Position numbers and translations under genes: made by a program. Positions 55,378 through 64,000 of a DNA stretch of 64,000 bases are shown piece after piece. Each line of letters begins with the position of its first letter. The stretch's first letter is position 1. The DNA comes from Pseudobutyrivibrio sp. (lineage in GTDB: Bacteria > Bacillota > Clostridia > Lachnospirales > Lachnospiraceae), in NCBI RefSeq assembly GCF_015057185.1, contig NZ_SVEV01000010.1, forward strand, positions 1-64,000. Direction: 5' to 3'. Under the pieces are notes generated by a model. It did no database searches. It was not told the DNA's origin and saw only the letters and a program-made list of their open reading frames with translations.

Positions 55378-58203
55378 TTATTTAAGATAGTCTTTCAGGT
55401 ATTGACCGGTGTAGCTTTTCTTGACTTTGACGATTTCTTCTGGCGTTCCCTTTGCGATGACGGTGCCGCCGCGGTCGCCGCCGTCAGGGCCCATATCGAT
55501 GATGTAGTCGGCACACTTGATTACGTCAAGGTTGTGTTCGATTACTACTACGGTGTTGCCAGAGTCTGAGAGCTTGCGCATGATTTCTACAAGCTTGTTT
55601 ACGTCGTCGAAGTGGAGTCCTGTAGTTGGCTCGTCAAGGATGTAGATGGTCTTGCCTGTGGCACGACGTGAAAGCTCTGTAGCAAGCTTGATACGCTGGG
55701 CCTCGCCACCTGATAGTGTGGTGGATGGCTGGCCAAGCTTTATGTAGCCAAGACCTACGTCATAGAGGCATTGGATTTTGTTGGCTATGCTAGGCACGTT
55801 TTTGAAGAATTCTACTGCTTCTTCTACGGTCATATCAAGGACGTCGTAGATTGTTTTGCCCTTGTAGTGGACTTCTAGTGTCTCGCGGTTGTAGCGCTTG
55901 CCACCGCATACTTCGCAAGGAACATAAACATCTGGAAGGAAGTGCATCTCAATTTTGATGATACCGTCACCAGAGCATGCTTCGCAGCGTCCGCCCTTTA
56001 CGTTGAAGGAGAAGCGTCCCTTGTTGTAGCCACGCTCCTTTGCCTCAGTTGTGCCTGCAAATAAGTCACGTATTAGGTCGAATACGCCTGTGTAGGTGGC
56101 TGGATTTGAACGTGGTGTACGTCCAATTGGTGATTGGTCGATATCGATTACTTTATCAAGAGCCTCGACACCAAGGATGTCATCGTGCTTTCCTGAAATC
56201 TTACGGGCACGATTCAGTCGTTTTGCTAAATCCTTGTAGAGAATCTCATTAACAAGAGAACTCTTTCCAGAGCCTGAAACACCTGTGACTACTGTCATGA
56301 TGCCAAGTGGTATGTCAACATCTATGTTTTTAAGGTTGTGCTCTCTGGCACCCTTTATGGTAAGCCATCCGTTTGGCTGTCTGCGCTCCTTTGGAACAGG
56401 AATGCAGAGTTTACCACTAAGATATTGGCCTGTGATGGAATTTGGATTGTCCATAATTTCCTGAGGAGTACCTGCAGCAATGACCTCTCCACCATCCTTG
56501 CCTGCACGAGGGCCGATATCCACAAGATAGTCTGCGGCCTTCATGGTATCTGCATCGTGTTCTACAACTATTAGTGTATTTCCAAGGTCTCGAAGGCCCT
56601 TGAGTGATGCTAATAACTTGTCGTTATCCTTTTGATGAAGTCCAATAGATGGCTCATCTAAGATGTAGGCAACGCCAACAAGTCCAGAACCAATCTGGGT
56701 GGCAAGACGAATTCGCTGAGCCTCACCACCTGAAAGTGTAGCTGTTGCACGGCTAAGTGTAAGGTAATCAAGTCCTACATCTACCATAAATTTAAGTCTG
56801 TTTCTAATTTCTTTTAGGACAACAGCACCAATTTTTTTCTGTTGCTCTGTAAGCTCGAGATTGTCGATTAAATCGTAAAGCTCATGAACTGGGTACTGGG
56901 TCATCTCAAATATATTTTTGTCTGAGATTGTAACAGCAAGGGATTCCTTTTTTAGACGCTGTCCATGGCAGCATGGGCAGTCACTATAAAACATAAATTC
57001 CTCGTACTCTTTCTTCTGATTCTCTGAGAAGGTTTCTTTGTAGCGACGATTAACATTTTCAATCAAGCCTTCGAAAACGGTAGGATACACTCCTCTGCCT
57101 CGCTGTCCCTGATAGTGAACATCAACTGATTTGTCAAAGCCATGAATAAACATGTGACGAATATTCTCTGGCAGATCCTTGTAAGGTGTATCAAGTGAGA
57201 ATCCGTATTCTTCTGACAAAGCCTCAAGAAGGGCATGGGCAAAGCTTGAAGATTTGTTAGAGGATTGCCAACCAATAACCTGCACTGCTCCCTCATTGAA
57301 GGATAGGCTCTTGTCAGGAATCATAAGATCCTCATCAAATTCCATTTTGTAGCCAAGTCCAAAGCACTCAGGACATGCACCAAATGGATTGTTGAAGGAG
57401 AAGCTACGAGGCTCTACCTCATCAATGCTGATACCGCAATCTGGGCAGGAGAAGCCCTCAGAAAATCTAATTGGTTCTCCATCGATTACATCAACAATCA
57501 TAAGGCCGTCTGCAAGCTTTAGTACATTCTCAATGGAATCTGTAAGACGCTTTTCTATACCCTCTTTTATTACAAGTCTATCAACCACAATCTCAATGTT
57601 GTGTTTGATATTTTTATCAAGCTTTATTTCCTCTGATAAGTCGTAAACATTACCATCAACATTTACACGAACATAACCAGACTTTTTAGCCTTTTCAAAA
57701 AGCTTTTCATGAGTACCCTTTCGACCTCTAACTACAGGAGCTAAAAGCTGGATTTTGGTACGCTCTGGTAGAGTCATGATGGCATCAACCATCTGGTCAA
57801 CTGTCTGCTTACTGATTGGTTTGCCGCAATTAGGGCAATGTGGTATACCGCATCTAGCGTAAAGTAGACGCATGTAATCATAAATCTCTGTGACAGTACC
57901 AACTGTAGAACGTGGGTTGTGGTTAGTACTCTTTTGGTCAATGGAAATAGCGGGTGGCATGCCTTCCATGTGCTCAACATTAGGCTTTTCCATTTGGCCT
58001 AAGAACTGACGGGCATAGGAAGATAGAGACTCCATGTAGCGTCTCTGTCCCTCTGCAAATATAGTGTCAAAAGCCAATGAAGATTTACCAGAACCTGATA
58101 AGCCTGTGAGAACAACAAATTCATCACGAGGAATATCAATGCTGATATTTTTAAGATTGTGCTCGTTGGCTCCTTTTATTTTTATATATTTTCTTTCTTT
58201 CAT
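55378..58203 (-). CDS. uvrA: Excinuclease ABC subunit A
   Basis: A 941-residue dimeric ABC ATPase that finds bulky DNA lesions and loads UvrB. The first Walker A is [27 protein letters not shown]. Zinc modules are visible ([47 protein letters not shown] in part). Two ABC signatures LSGGEAQRI lie in each half. AGAGG precedes the ATG. It follows uvrB by 92 bp containing two hairpins. Together with UvrB it forms the SOS-inducible nucleotide excision repair unit. Confidence 0.98.
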   Translation of the reverse strand: MKERKYIKIKGANEHNLKNISIDIPRDEFVVLTGLSGSGKSSLAFDTIFAEGQRRYMESLSSYARQFLGQMEKPNVEHMEGMPPAISIDQKSTNHNPRSTVGTVTEIYDYMRLLYARCGIPHCPNCGKPISKQTVDQMVDAIMTLPERTKIQLLAPVVRGRKGTHEKLFEKAKKSGYVRVNVDGNVYDLSEEIKLDKNIKHNIEIVVDRLVIKEGIEKRLTDSIENVLKLADGLMIVDVIDGEPIRFSEGFSCPDCGISIDEVEPRSFSFNNPFGACPECFGLGYKMEFDEDLMIPDKSLSFNEGAVQVIGWQSSNKSSSFAHALLEALSEEYGFSLDTPYKDLPENIRHMFIHGFDKSVDVHYQGQRGRGVYPTVFEGLIENVNRRYKETFSENQKKEYEEFMFYSDCPCCHGQRLKKESLAVTISDKNIFEMTQYPVHELYDLIDNLELTEQQKKIGAVVLKEIRNRLKFMVDVGLDYLTLSRATATLSGGEAQRIRLATQIGSGLVGVAYILDEPSIGLHQKDNDKLLASLKGLRDLGNTLIVVEHDADTMKAADYLVDIGPRAGKDGGEVIAAGTPQEIMDNPNSITGQYLSGKLCIPVPKERRQPNGWLTIKGAREHNLKNIDVDIPLGIMTVVTGVSGSGKSSLVNEILYKDLAKRLNRARKISGKHDDILGVEALDKVIDIDQSPIGRTPRSNPATYTGVFDLIRDLFAGTTEAKERGYNKGRFSFNVKGGRCEACSGDGIIKIEMHFLPDVYVPCEVCGGKRYNRETLEVHYKGKTIYDVLDMTVEEAVEFFKNVPSIANKIQCLYDVGLGYIKLGQPSTTLSGGEAQRIKLATELSRRATGKTIYILDEPTTGLHFDDVNKLVEIMRKLSDSGNTVVVIEHNLDVIKCADYIIDMGPDGGDRGGTVIAKGTPEEIVKVKKSYTGQYLKDYLK

Positions 58204-58224
58204 TTACATACCTCTGCAGATAAT

Positions 58225-58279
58225 ACTTGTTTCACAAGTTAACAAGCATTTGGAATTTGTTTACAAATTCCATGTTGTT
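58225..58279. repeat. Two hairpins between uvrB and uvrA
   Basis: ACTTGT-TTC-ACAAGT (58225-58239) is a perfect 6-bp stem. TGGAATTTG-TTTA-CAAATTCCA (58251-58272) is a perfect 9-bp stem, extended by AACAAGCAT/ATGTTGTT flanks. There is no T-run on the minus strand, so uvrA probably stays co-transcribed. Possible mRNA stability or processing element. Confidence 0.7.
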
Positions 58280-58295
58280 AGATGTCTCAAGATAA

Positions 58296-60284
58296 TTATT
58301 CTTCAGACATTTTTATCATCATATTTTTCAACTCTACCATCTTGTCACGATACTCTGCTGCAGCTTCGAAGTTAAGCTCTGCAGCGGCCTTTTTCATCTT
58401 TTTCTGAATATCTGCAATAAGCTTTTCAAGCTCTTGCTTGTCCATCTCCTCTGGGTCCTTCTTGAACTGGAGCTCTTTCTTTGCAATATCCTTAGAAATA
58501 GAAATCAATTCTCGAACTGATTTCTGAATGGTGGTAGGTGTAATACCGTTTGCCTCGTTGTAAGCCATCTGAATCTCGCGGCGTCGCTCAGTCTCGGCAA
58601 TGGCCTTTTCCATGGACTCTGTCATGGTGTCAGCGTACATAATAACGTGTCCCTCAGAGTTACGAGCAGCACGTCCTATGGTCTGAATAAGTGAACGCTC
58701 TGAACGAAGGAAGCCCTCCTTGTCAGCATCCAAAATGGCAACAAGAGTAATCTCTGGGATATCTAGACCCTCACGGAGAAGGTTGATACCTACCAGAACA
58801 TCAAATACATCAAGTCTAAGATCTCGGATGATTTCTGCTCGTTCCATGGTGTCGATATCCGAGTGCATGTATTTAACTCGCACGCCAAGCTCGGCTAGGT
58901 AATCGGTCAAATCCTCAGCCATACGCTTGGTTAACGTAGTAATCATAACTTTGTTCTTCTTTGCTGTTTCCTTTTTGATTTCGTTGTATAAGTCGTCGAT
59001 TTGTCCCTCAACAGGGCGTACCTCAACCTCAGGATCAAGCAGTCCTGTAGGTCTGATAACCTGCTCTGTACGAAGCATCTCGTGCTCTTCTTCGTAATCG
59101 CCAGGGGTAGCTGAAACGAACATAATCTGGTCGATTTTGAACTCAAATTCACCGAAATTAAGAGGTCTATTATCAAGGGCAGATGGCAGTCTAAAGCCGT
59201 ACTCTACAAGTGTGCGCTTGCGGGCCTGGTCACCGGCAAACATACCTCTAATCTGAGGTAATGTAATATGACTCTCATCGACAATAATCAAAAAGTCGTC
59301 ACCAAAATAGTCTATGAGACATTTAGGCGGCTCACCTGGCTGTTGGTTGGTCATATGCCTACTGTAATTTTCAATGCCGGAACAGAAGCCTGTCTCACGA
59401 AGCATCTCTATATCGAAATTAGTACGCTCCCCTATTCGCTGAGCCTCGATTAATTTGTCCTCTGATTTGAAGTATTTGATGCGCTCATCAAGCTCTGCCT
59501 CGATACTAGCGCAGGCTGCATTGATTTTGTCCTGAGGGATAACATAGTGGCTAGCAGGGAAAATAGCAACATGCTCAAGCTCTCTTTTTACCTGACCTGT
59601 CATAATGTCGGTCTCGCAAATCCTGTCGATTTCATCTCCAAAGAATTCGATGCGGATAGCATAGTCCTTTGTAACAGCAGGGATAACCTCAAGTACGTCA
59701 CCTCTGACTCTAAAGGTACCACGGTCAAAATCCATGTCGTTGCGCATGTATTGAATGTTAATCAGCTCATGTATAACCTCATCCCTATCCTTGATGTCTC
59801 CAGGACGTAGGCTGACCATCATGTTTTGGAAATCATCTGGCTCACCAATACCATAAATGCATGATACTGAGGAAACAATGATAACATCTCGTCTCTCTGA
59901 CAAAGAGGCCGTAGCTGACAGACGAAGCTTATCAATTTCGTCATTGATGGAAGAATCCTTTGCTATATAGGTGTCAGTACTAGGTACATAAGCCTCTGGC
60001 TGATAGTAATCGTAGTAAGAGACAAAGTACTCTACTGCGTTCTCTGGGAAGAATTCTTTGAACTCTGAGTATAGCTGGCCGGCCAAGGTCTTGTTATGGG
60101 CAATAATAAGCGTAGGCTTGTTAAGCTGCTCTATTACATTAGCCATGGTAAAGGTCTTTCCAGAGCCAGTAACACCCAAGAGGGTCTGGACCTGATTGCC
60201 CTCCTTGAAGCCGCGAACCAAGTCCGCTATTGCCTGAGGCTGGTCGCCTGTTGGTTTATATTGTGAATGTAGTTTAAAATCCAT
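58296..60284 (-). CDS. uvrB: Excinuclease ABC subunit B
   Basis: A 662-residue DNA-loading helicase-like subunit. Walker A is [18 protein letters not shown], and the beta-hairpin region [23 protein letters not shown] inserts between DNA strands. Helicase motif [15 protein letters not shown] is present, and the C-terminal UVR domain ([31 protein letters not shown]) contacts UvrC/UvrA. I use the ATG at 60284 ([13 protein letters not shown]), the family start. Upstream is a strong promoter with an overlapping LexA box, so SOS induction is expected. Confidence 0.98.
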   Translation of the reverse strand: MDFKLHSQYKPTGDQPQAIADLVRGFKEGNQVQTLLGVTGSGKTFTMANVIEQLNKPTLIIAHNKTLAGQLYSEFKEFFPENAVEYFVSYYDYYQPEAYVPSTDTYIAKDSSINDEIDKLRLSATASLSERRDVIIVSSVSCIYGIGEPDDFQNMMVSLRPGDIKDRDEVIHELINIQYMRNDMDFDRGTFRVRGDVLEVIPAVTKDYAIRIEFFGDEIDRICETDIMTGQVKRELEHVAIFPASHYVIPQDKINAACASIEAELDERIKYFKSEDKLIEAQRIGERTNFDIEMLRETGFCSGIENYSRHMTNQQPGEPPKCLIDYFGDDFLIIVDESHITLPQIRGMFAGDQARKRTLVEYGFRLPSALDNRPLNFGEFEFKIDQIMFVSATPGDYEEEHEMLRTEQVIRPTGLLDPEVEVRPVEGQIDDLYNEIKKETAKKNKVMITTLTKRMAEDLTDYLAELGVRVKYMHSDIDTMERAEIIRDLRLDVFDVLVGINLLREGLDIPEITLVAILDADKEGFLRSERSLIQTIGRAARNSEGHVIMYADTMTESMEKAIAETERRREIQMAYNEANGITPTTIQKSVRELISISKDIAKKELQFKKDPEEMDKQELEKLIADIQKKMKKAAAELNFEAAAEYRDKMVELKNMMIKMSEE

Positions 60285-60326
60285 ATGAATCACCAAAAAT
60301 CAATTGCACACAATCGTATAAGATTG

Positions 60327-60354
60327 ATTATATCACAGTCTGTCAATATGTCAA
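60327..60354 (-). promoter_or_regulatory. Promoter of uvrBA
   Basis: TTGACA (60354-60349), 16-bp spacer, TATAAT (60332-60327) on the minus strand, 43 bp before the uvrB ATG. Confidence 0.87.
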
Positions 60355-60365
60355 ACATTTGTTCT
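60352..60365 (-). promoter_or_regulatory. LexA (SOS) box at uvrB
   Basis: On the minus strand AGAACAAATGTTTG fits the Firmicutes LexA/DinR consensus CGAAC-N4-GTTYG closely (GAAC-AAAT-GTTT). It overlaps the -35 element, the position expected for repression. uvrBA is a standard SOS operon in this phylum. Confidence 0.8.
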
Positions 60366-60373
60366 TTTTAATG

Positions 60374-60402
60374 CAAAAAAAGAGGAAGCTTTCGCTTCCT
60401 CC
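60374..60402 (-). terminator. Terminator after csrA
   Basis: GAGGAAGC/GCTTCCTC stem with a GAAA tetraloop, then seven T on the minus strand. It ends the flgK-flgL-fliW-csrA transcript before uvrB. Confidence 0.92.
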
Positions 60403-60411
60403 TAATATTCA

Positions 60412-60645
60412 TTATAAAAGATTTTTGAGAGCTTCGATATCGTCTAAGCTGATAGATTGAGCTGCCTCTTGAGCTGCTTCGTTTTCTTTTTGAATCTCTA
60501 AATATACTTCTTTTCTGTAGATGGATACTTCCTTTGGTGCAGAAATTCCTATTTTGACTTGATCACCGCGAACTTCAAGGACTGTAATCTCGATGTTGTT
60601 GTTGATCATAATCGCGTCGCCTGTTTTTCGTGTTAATGCCAACAT
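60412..60645 (-). CDS. csrA: Carbon storage regulator CsrA
   Basis: A 77-residue RNA-binding dimer that blocks translation of target mRNAs (hag flagellin in Bacillus) at GGA motifs. The core [51 protein letters not shown] is standard, including the C-terminal Arg used for RNA contact. The C-terminal extension (about 57-77) is the form antagonised allosterically by FliW. It starts two bases after the fliW stop. GGATGGTGAG serves as ribosome binding site. Genes are coupled as FliW-CsrA, as expected. Confidence 0.97.
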   Translation of the reverse strand: MLALTRKTGDAIMINNNIEITVLEVRGDQVKIGISAPKEVSIYRKEVYLEIQKENEAAQEAAQSISLDDIEALKNLL

Positions 60646-60647
60646 CG

Positions 60648-61100
60648 CTACTCACCATCCTTTCCATGTAATGCATCGTGAATTAAGTATCGGACTGGTT
60701 CTGAACCTTCAATGATGATCTGATCTCCAATATTAGTATCTGAATTGATAACGATTGGAGCCTTAAGATTTACAGATGCTTCCTTAGGATTTTTAGGAAC
60801 TCTAACGGTGACTAAAACGTAAGTGTTCTCTTCAGTAAGCTCGCCTAGTTGCTCTAAAGAATCCTCGTTTAAGGATGGAGCGTAGTCAGGCTTTACAATG
60901 TGTGGAAGCATAACTGGCATTGCAAAATCGGTCTCATCAAGTGACTGAAGCCACATGATATTGCCCTTGTCTTTTTTCTCCTCATCGAAAATGAGTGTGT
61001 ATCTCTTCATGTCTGGAAAACCTATAAGCCCATGAACGAGATTGATGATTTTTTCGTCAACAATTTCAATTTCGCCAAACAATCTAGTTTTTACGCGCAT
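60648..61100 (-). CDS. fliW: Flagellar assembly factor FliW
   Basis: A 150-residue protein that binds CsrA or flagellin and times flagellin translation. The family start [37 protein letters not shown] is intact, as is the C-terminal [20 protein letters not shown] motif. CAGGAGGAGAAGGG precedes the ATG. It lies between flgL and csrA, the conserved order of Firmicutes, Clostridia and spirochetes. Confidence 0.97.
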   Translation of the reverse strand: MRVKTRLFGEIEIVDEKIINLVHGLIGFPDMKRYTLIFDEEKKDKGNIMWLQSLDETDFAMPVMLPHIVKPDYAPSLNEDSLEQLGELTEENTYVLVTVRVPKNPKEASVNLKAPIVINSDTNIGDQIIIEGSEPVRYLIHDALHGKDGE

Positions 61101-61120
61101 TGTCCCTTCTCCTCCTGAGA

Positions 61121-62710
61121 TTAAATGTAGTTAAGTAGTGTCGAATCGCCCAGCTTTCCAGCCGCTGTAAGCGATGCCTGATATGCGGTGTACGCTGCCG
61201 TATAATCAATGATAATCTGCGATAAATCTACATCATCATTTGTGGACTGAAGACTCTGAACTGTTTCTCTTTGATCCCCCACACGAGTCTTAGTAAGATT
61301 CAATGAATCTCGCTTACATCCCAAATCAGTAATACCTAGGTATATTTTAGCATAATATGTATCCATTTTGCCTAGTTCTGTGTTAAAAAGTTTCTTTATA
61401 TTGTCATCAAAGTAATCTGCCTCTTTTTTGATTGCATCATACCACTGACTAAGCAATTCCTGATCCTCATCAGACTGGTACTGAACTTCACCCTGCATAC
61501 GTTCAATATCCTTTAATTTATTATGGGCAGCAATAGAGTTTTTAACTGCGTCCATCATTTCTGATAAGTCTCTTTGAATATCGCTGTTAAATACGTCTGA
61601 AGCCTCAGTGTTAATGGCTATTGTCTGGTTTGCAGCGATAGTGTACTCAATATCAAAATGTATGGTTGTACCATCATCATTGAACTTTTTATAAGTTACA
61701 GGAACCTGAACATCCTCAGGATCTGCTGTTTTAACGCAATTGTGATAATATTCTGGACGAAGCTCACCCTCCTTGAAGGAAGCCTTTGTATATGTAATAT
61801 CCAAAGAAGCTTCGTTTTCCTTTAAAGTTGCTGCAACCTGATTTCCAAGGATAACATCACCAGTTTCCTTGATAACATATATAGCATTATCTGGAACTGT
61901 CTTTGTGTTACCTTCCTTGATTACTGTTGGTGGTGTGGTGGTGTCATCTGTCTCAGAATAAGCTGCCCATGCTGTCTCATTATCAAATGTAATAAGATTA
62001 AAGCTATCGGTTGTGATATTAGGGTCCTTGCTAGTAATAACGATTTCATTCAATGACTCAAGCTCATTATAGTTAAGGCGCAAACGATAATAATTTGTCT
62101 GTGCCATGTCATTAATGTTACCTGTTAGCTTTAGCTCGTCCTCTGTTGTAGGAACAGCTGTAACACCATTGTAGTATCTGTGCTCTTCCATGTTGTCTTC
62201 CATGGTAAGAGTCTGTGTGATTGTATATCTTGTAACCTGATCTGCAGGCTCTGTCTTTGTATCCTCAGTGAATACTAAATTCTTGCCTGTTCTATATCCG
62301 GTAAATACTGTTCTTTTAGCATAATCAGCATTGCCCTCTGCAAATACCTGCTTTTGAAGGGCCTGCATCTGTGTAACGATAGTGTTTCTATCTTCTTCAT
62401 TCAAAGAACCTGTTGCACCCTTATCAGCAAGTGTACGGCAATCTCTTACCAAATCGCCAATGTTGATAAGGGATGTTTCTGTTACTTCAAGCCAGCTAGT
62501 TGCATCAGGAATATTTCTTGAATAGTACTGAGTAACCTGAGAAAGAGTTGTAGACAATCTAAGGGAACGAACTGCAACTACAGGGTCATCTGATGGCCTG
62601 TCAATTTTCTTCTGAGAGGTCATCTGGGTGTTTCTCTGCTTTACAATTTCCTTAGTGGAATTGATGTTGGATGCTGCATTGTTCATTATCATTTTGTTTG
62701 TAACTCTCAT
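61121..62710 (-). CDS. flgL: Flagellar hook-filament junction protein FlgL (HAP3)
   Basis: A 529-residue junction protein, longer than the usual 300 or so because of a large middle insert (about 145-385), probably a surface-exposed domain. The N-terminal flagellin-like motif is MRVTNKMIMNNAASNINSTKEI and RPSDDPVVAVRSLRL; the C-terminal motif is LQSTNDDVDLSQIIIDYTAAYTAYQASLTAAGKLGDSTLLNYI. AGAGGTGAT precedes the ATG. It follows flgK, separated by a palindromic element (62738-62785). Confidence 0.94.
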   Translation of the reverse strand: MRVTNKMIMNNAASNINSTKEIVKQRNTQMTSQKKIDRPSDDPVVAVRSLRLSTTLSQVTQYYSRNIPDATSWLEVTETSLINIGDLVRDCRTLADKGATGSLNEEDRNTIVTQMQALQKQVFAEGNADYAKRTVFTGYRTGKNLVFTEDTKTEPADQVTRYTITQTLTMEDNMEEHRYYNGVTAVPTTEDELKLTGNINDMAQTNYYRLRLNYNELESLNEIVITSKDPNITTDSFNLITFDNETAWAAYSETDDTTTPPTVIKEGNTKTVPDNAIYVIKETGDVILGNQVAATLKENEASLDITYTKASFKEGELRPEYYHNCVKTADPEDVQVPVTYKKFNDDGTTIHFDIEYTIAANQTIAINTEASDVFNSDIQRDLSEMMDAVKNSIAAHNKLKDIERMQGEVQYQSDEDQELLSQWYDAIKKEADYFDDNIKKLFNTELGKMDTYYAKIYLGITDLGCKRDSLNLTKTRVGDQRETVQSLQSTNDDVDLSQIIIDYTAAYTAYQASLTAAGKLGDSTLLNYI

Positions 62711-62737
62711 TTAAATCACCTCTAAGACTTTCTAAGG

Positions 62738-62785
62738 AACGGAAACAGGTTCCTCCCACTAAAGTGGGTCCCTCCTATTTCCGTT
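62738..62785. repeat. Palindromic element after the flgK stop codon (copy 2 of 2)
   Basis: Outer arms AACGGAAACAGG / CCTATTTCCGTT (one mismatch) and inner stem CCCAC/GTGGG, with the same purine-rich internal loop as the element at 12326-12368. On the minus strand the shared core is AGGARGGACCCAC, 4-nt loop, GTGGGAGGAACCT. It begins at the base after the flgK stop codon and lies 28 bp before flgL, inside a flagellar operon. There is no T-run. Confidence 0.9.
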
Positions 62786-64000
62786 TTAAACTCCAGTGTT
62801 AAGAATCAATCTATCATATATTTCGGAGAAAACTGAAATACATTTAGATGCCAGGTTGTAGGCATTCTGGAATTTAATTAGGTCTAATGCCTCTTCATCT
62901 TCATCGACGCCAGATACTGAAGTTCTCTGGTTTGAGATAGATGTTTGGATGTTTGTAAAGTTCTTTTGGAATAGCTTGCACTCCTCTGCGTCTACAGTTA
63001 CATCTGAGTAGATACACTGCAGGAATGCGTCGCCTCCGCCACCTCTAAATAGCTTTTCTTTAGACTGTAGGGTCTGAAGCTGCACAACTATATCTGCCGC
63101 ATCAACACCTGATGAATAGTTGCCTCTGGTAGTTGTTGCAAGAAGTCCTGCGTCCTTGTCTGTCTCTTTTTTGATAGAAACATTCTTTGCTGTTAAAAGA
63201 TAGTAGGTCTCAAACTTTTTAGTTGGATCCGATGTATCTTCACCGCTGTAGAAGGTTTGATTTGCTGTGCTTTCACGCATCTGATGCTCAACGCTAAGGT
63301 CAAGCTTGTCCTTTGCTATAAATAACGCATTTGATGGGTCCCCGTTAATATCCACACCTCTGTCATCACTTAAAACTGCTGGTGTAATGATATTTCCATC
63401 ATCATCATAAACTGCTTCTGTATCCTCTGTTCCAATTTCATATTTGTTGAAGGCTTCGCAGAAATTACGAAGGAACAGGTTCATCTGGTTCTGATAATAT
63501 GGAATTCCCATATAGTCAACGTCGTCACCAACCTGAAGTGTTTTGCCTGTAAGGTTGTTCTGTTCAGAAACTGTAAGTGTTTCATTGATGTTGAATGTAA
63601 CTGATGTTACCTTTCCATCTGCATCTGTATCAAAGGAGAAGCCCTGATAAGTATATTCTGTATTGTTTGTATCAAGGGAGCCTCGAGTTGGCATATTCAG
63701 CTCGTTAATATCAGTGATGCTTAAGTTTGAAATGGTGATGCTATTGGCTGTTGCACTTGTAACCTTAGCATGCATGTTCTCATTATTGTTTCCATCTCTC
63801 ACTTCAAACATTGCCTTCAATGCGCCGCCGCTAGAGCTTGGTGTTGCATTGAATTTATTTCCGTCTGTTTCCCAGATAATTTCATATAAACCATCAATAT
63901 CTGTCTGATTATGTAGCTGCTCTAATCCACGTGACTGAACAGTTAATCTGTGATATTCATATGTGTCTACTAATACCTGTCCGTTAATGTAAACAGTGTA
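62786..64000 (-). CDS. flgK: Flagellar hook-associated protein FlgK (HAP1), C-terminal part
   Basis: The reading frame stays open to the right edge (404 codons in the window), so the N-terminus lies beyond it; the internal TTG at 63820 is not the start. The first visible residues are YTVYINGQVLVD. A GGALKAMFEVRDGN motif follows, typical of FlgK D1/D2. The C-terminal motif SGVDEDEEALDLIKFQNAYNLASKCISVFSEIYDRLI forms the terminal helix of the hook-filament junction. It is the first of the flgK-flgL-fliW-csrA genes in the window. Confidence 0.95.
   Translation of the reverse strand, partial: YTVYINGQVLVDTYEYHRLTVQSRGLEQLHNQTDIDGLYEIIWETDGNKFNATPSSSGGALKAMFEVRDGNNNENMHAKVTSATANSITISNLSITDINELNMPTRGSLDTNNTEYTYQGFSFDTDADGKVTSVTFNINETLTVSEQNNLTGKTLQVGDDVDYMGIPYYQNQMNLFLRNFCEAFNKYEIGTEDTEAVYDDDGNIITPAVLSDDRGVDINGDPSNALFIAKDKLDLSVEHQMRESTANQTFYSGEDTSDPTKKFETYYLLTAKNVSIKKETDKDAGLLATTTRGNYSSGVDAADIVVQLQTLQSKEKLFRGGGGDAFLQCIYSDVTVDAEECKLFQKNFTNIQTSISNQRTSVSGVDEDEEALDLIKFQNAYNLASKCISVFSEIYDRLILNTGV

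Larger units (their letters stand above)
54691..55380. repeat. Giant interrupted palindrome, copy 2 (about 690 bp)
   Basis: Homologous to 42288-42948 but in the opposite orientation. Outer arms begin TAATTCACTTTAACGGC and end GCCGTTAAAGTGAATTA, so they include the terminators of the two convergent genes and the uvrA stop codon. Inside, GCTCCCTAGGCACCTTTGTAA-type arms (about 54773-54800 with 55264-55292) pair with each other but differ from the matching arms of copy 1. The core (about 54963-55102) matches copy 1 almost base for base, with GC-rich hairpins at the apex. No plausible gene lies within. Confidence 0.95.

Noticed and set aside
42288-55380. Composite transposon or insertion sequence flanked by the two giant palindromes
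   Set aside because: The inverted pair encloses ordinary conserved genes (flagellar, mbl, transporter) and no transposase or target-site duplication is seen.
63660-63910. Plus-strand open frame over flgK
   Set aside because: Antisense to a clearly coding flgK frame that continues to the window edge.
1-64000. tRNA, rRNA, prophage or integrase genes
   Set aside because: I scanned the gaps and saw no tRNA-like cloverleaf with conserved T-loop, no rRNA and no phage or integrase proteins.

Overview
This is a chromosomal window from an AT-rich, Gram-positive, motile anaerobe. The best fit is a member of the Lachnospiraceae of the Butyrivibrio/Pseudobutyrivibrio/Roseburia kind. The reasons are the Firmicutes gene orders (rpmG-secE-nusG-rplKA-rplJL-rpoBC-rpsL-rpsG; rqcP-divIC-tilS-hpt-ftsH; mbl-flhO-flhP), strong AGGAGG ribosome binding sites, two lipoprotein-dependent sugar ABC transporters with LacI-type regulators, intracellular phosphorolytic sugar enzymes, and a flgK-flgL-fliW-csrA motility block. 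Sporulation genes that usually sit in these neighbourhoods (yabP and yabQ between rqcP and divIC; spoIIID next to mbl) are absent here, which suggests a non-spore-former. The species call is inference.

Layout. 1-12151 (minus strand) is the transcription/translation core, with a clear promoter before rpmG, an L1-type operator before rplA, an L10 leader with its own promoter before rplJL, terminators after rplL and rpoC, and a strong promoter for rpsL-rpsG. 12196-12368 is a structured repeat region. 12363-19623 is a probable cello-oligosaccharide locus: binding protein, two permeases, LacI regulator, and a divergent GH94 cellobiose phosphorylase. 19632-23112 holds an RNA pseudouridine synthase, a J-domain protein and an intracellular GH13 amylase. 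23344-28209 runs HU, rqcP, divIC, tilS, hpt, ftsH. 28438-40027 holds a PEGA lipoprotein, cca, proS, an EAL protein, a second pseudouridine synthase, a two-component system, metK and an HD-GYP protein. 40017-46987 has recD2, a FlgJ-like rod protein, two FlgG/FlgF-type rod proteins, glpQ and an MreB/Mbl. 47163-54734 is a second sugar locus: transporter, LacI regulator, an unassigned P-loop kinase and a GH13_18 glucoside phosphorylase. 55378-60365 is uvrBA under a LexA box. 60374-64000 is csrA, fliW, flgL and the 3' part of flgK.

How the genes work together. Both sugar loci import an oligosaccharide by ABC transporter and cleave it with phosphate inside the cell, which saves ATP. Each has its own LacI regulator with recognisable palindromic operators. 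Two c-di-GMP phosphodiesterase-type proteins (EAL and HD-GYP) and the CsrA-FliW switch suggest tight control of motility.

The most unusual content is non-coding. Two giant interrupted palindromes (about 660 and 690 bp, at 42288-42948 and 54691-55380) share a nearly identical branched core in opposite orientation. Their outer arms differ in sequence between copies, but each arm stays complementary to its partner. Several smaller hairpin families behave the same way, with a constant apex or internal loop and variable self-complementary stems: a pair at 27695-27864, and a pair at 12326-12368 and 62738-62785. I do not recognise these as any described family. They are the best candidates in the window for something new, either structured RNAs or palindromic mobile/chromosomal elements.
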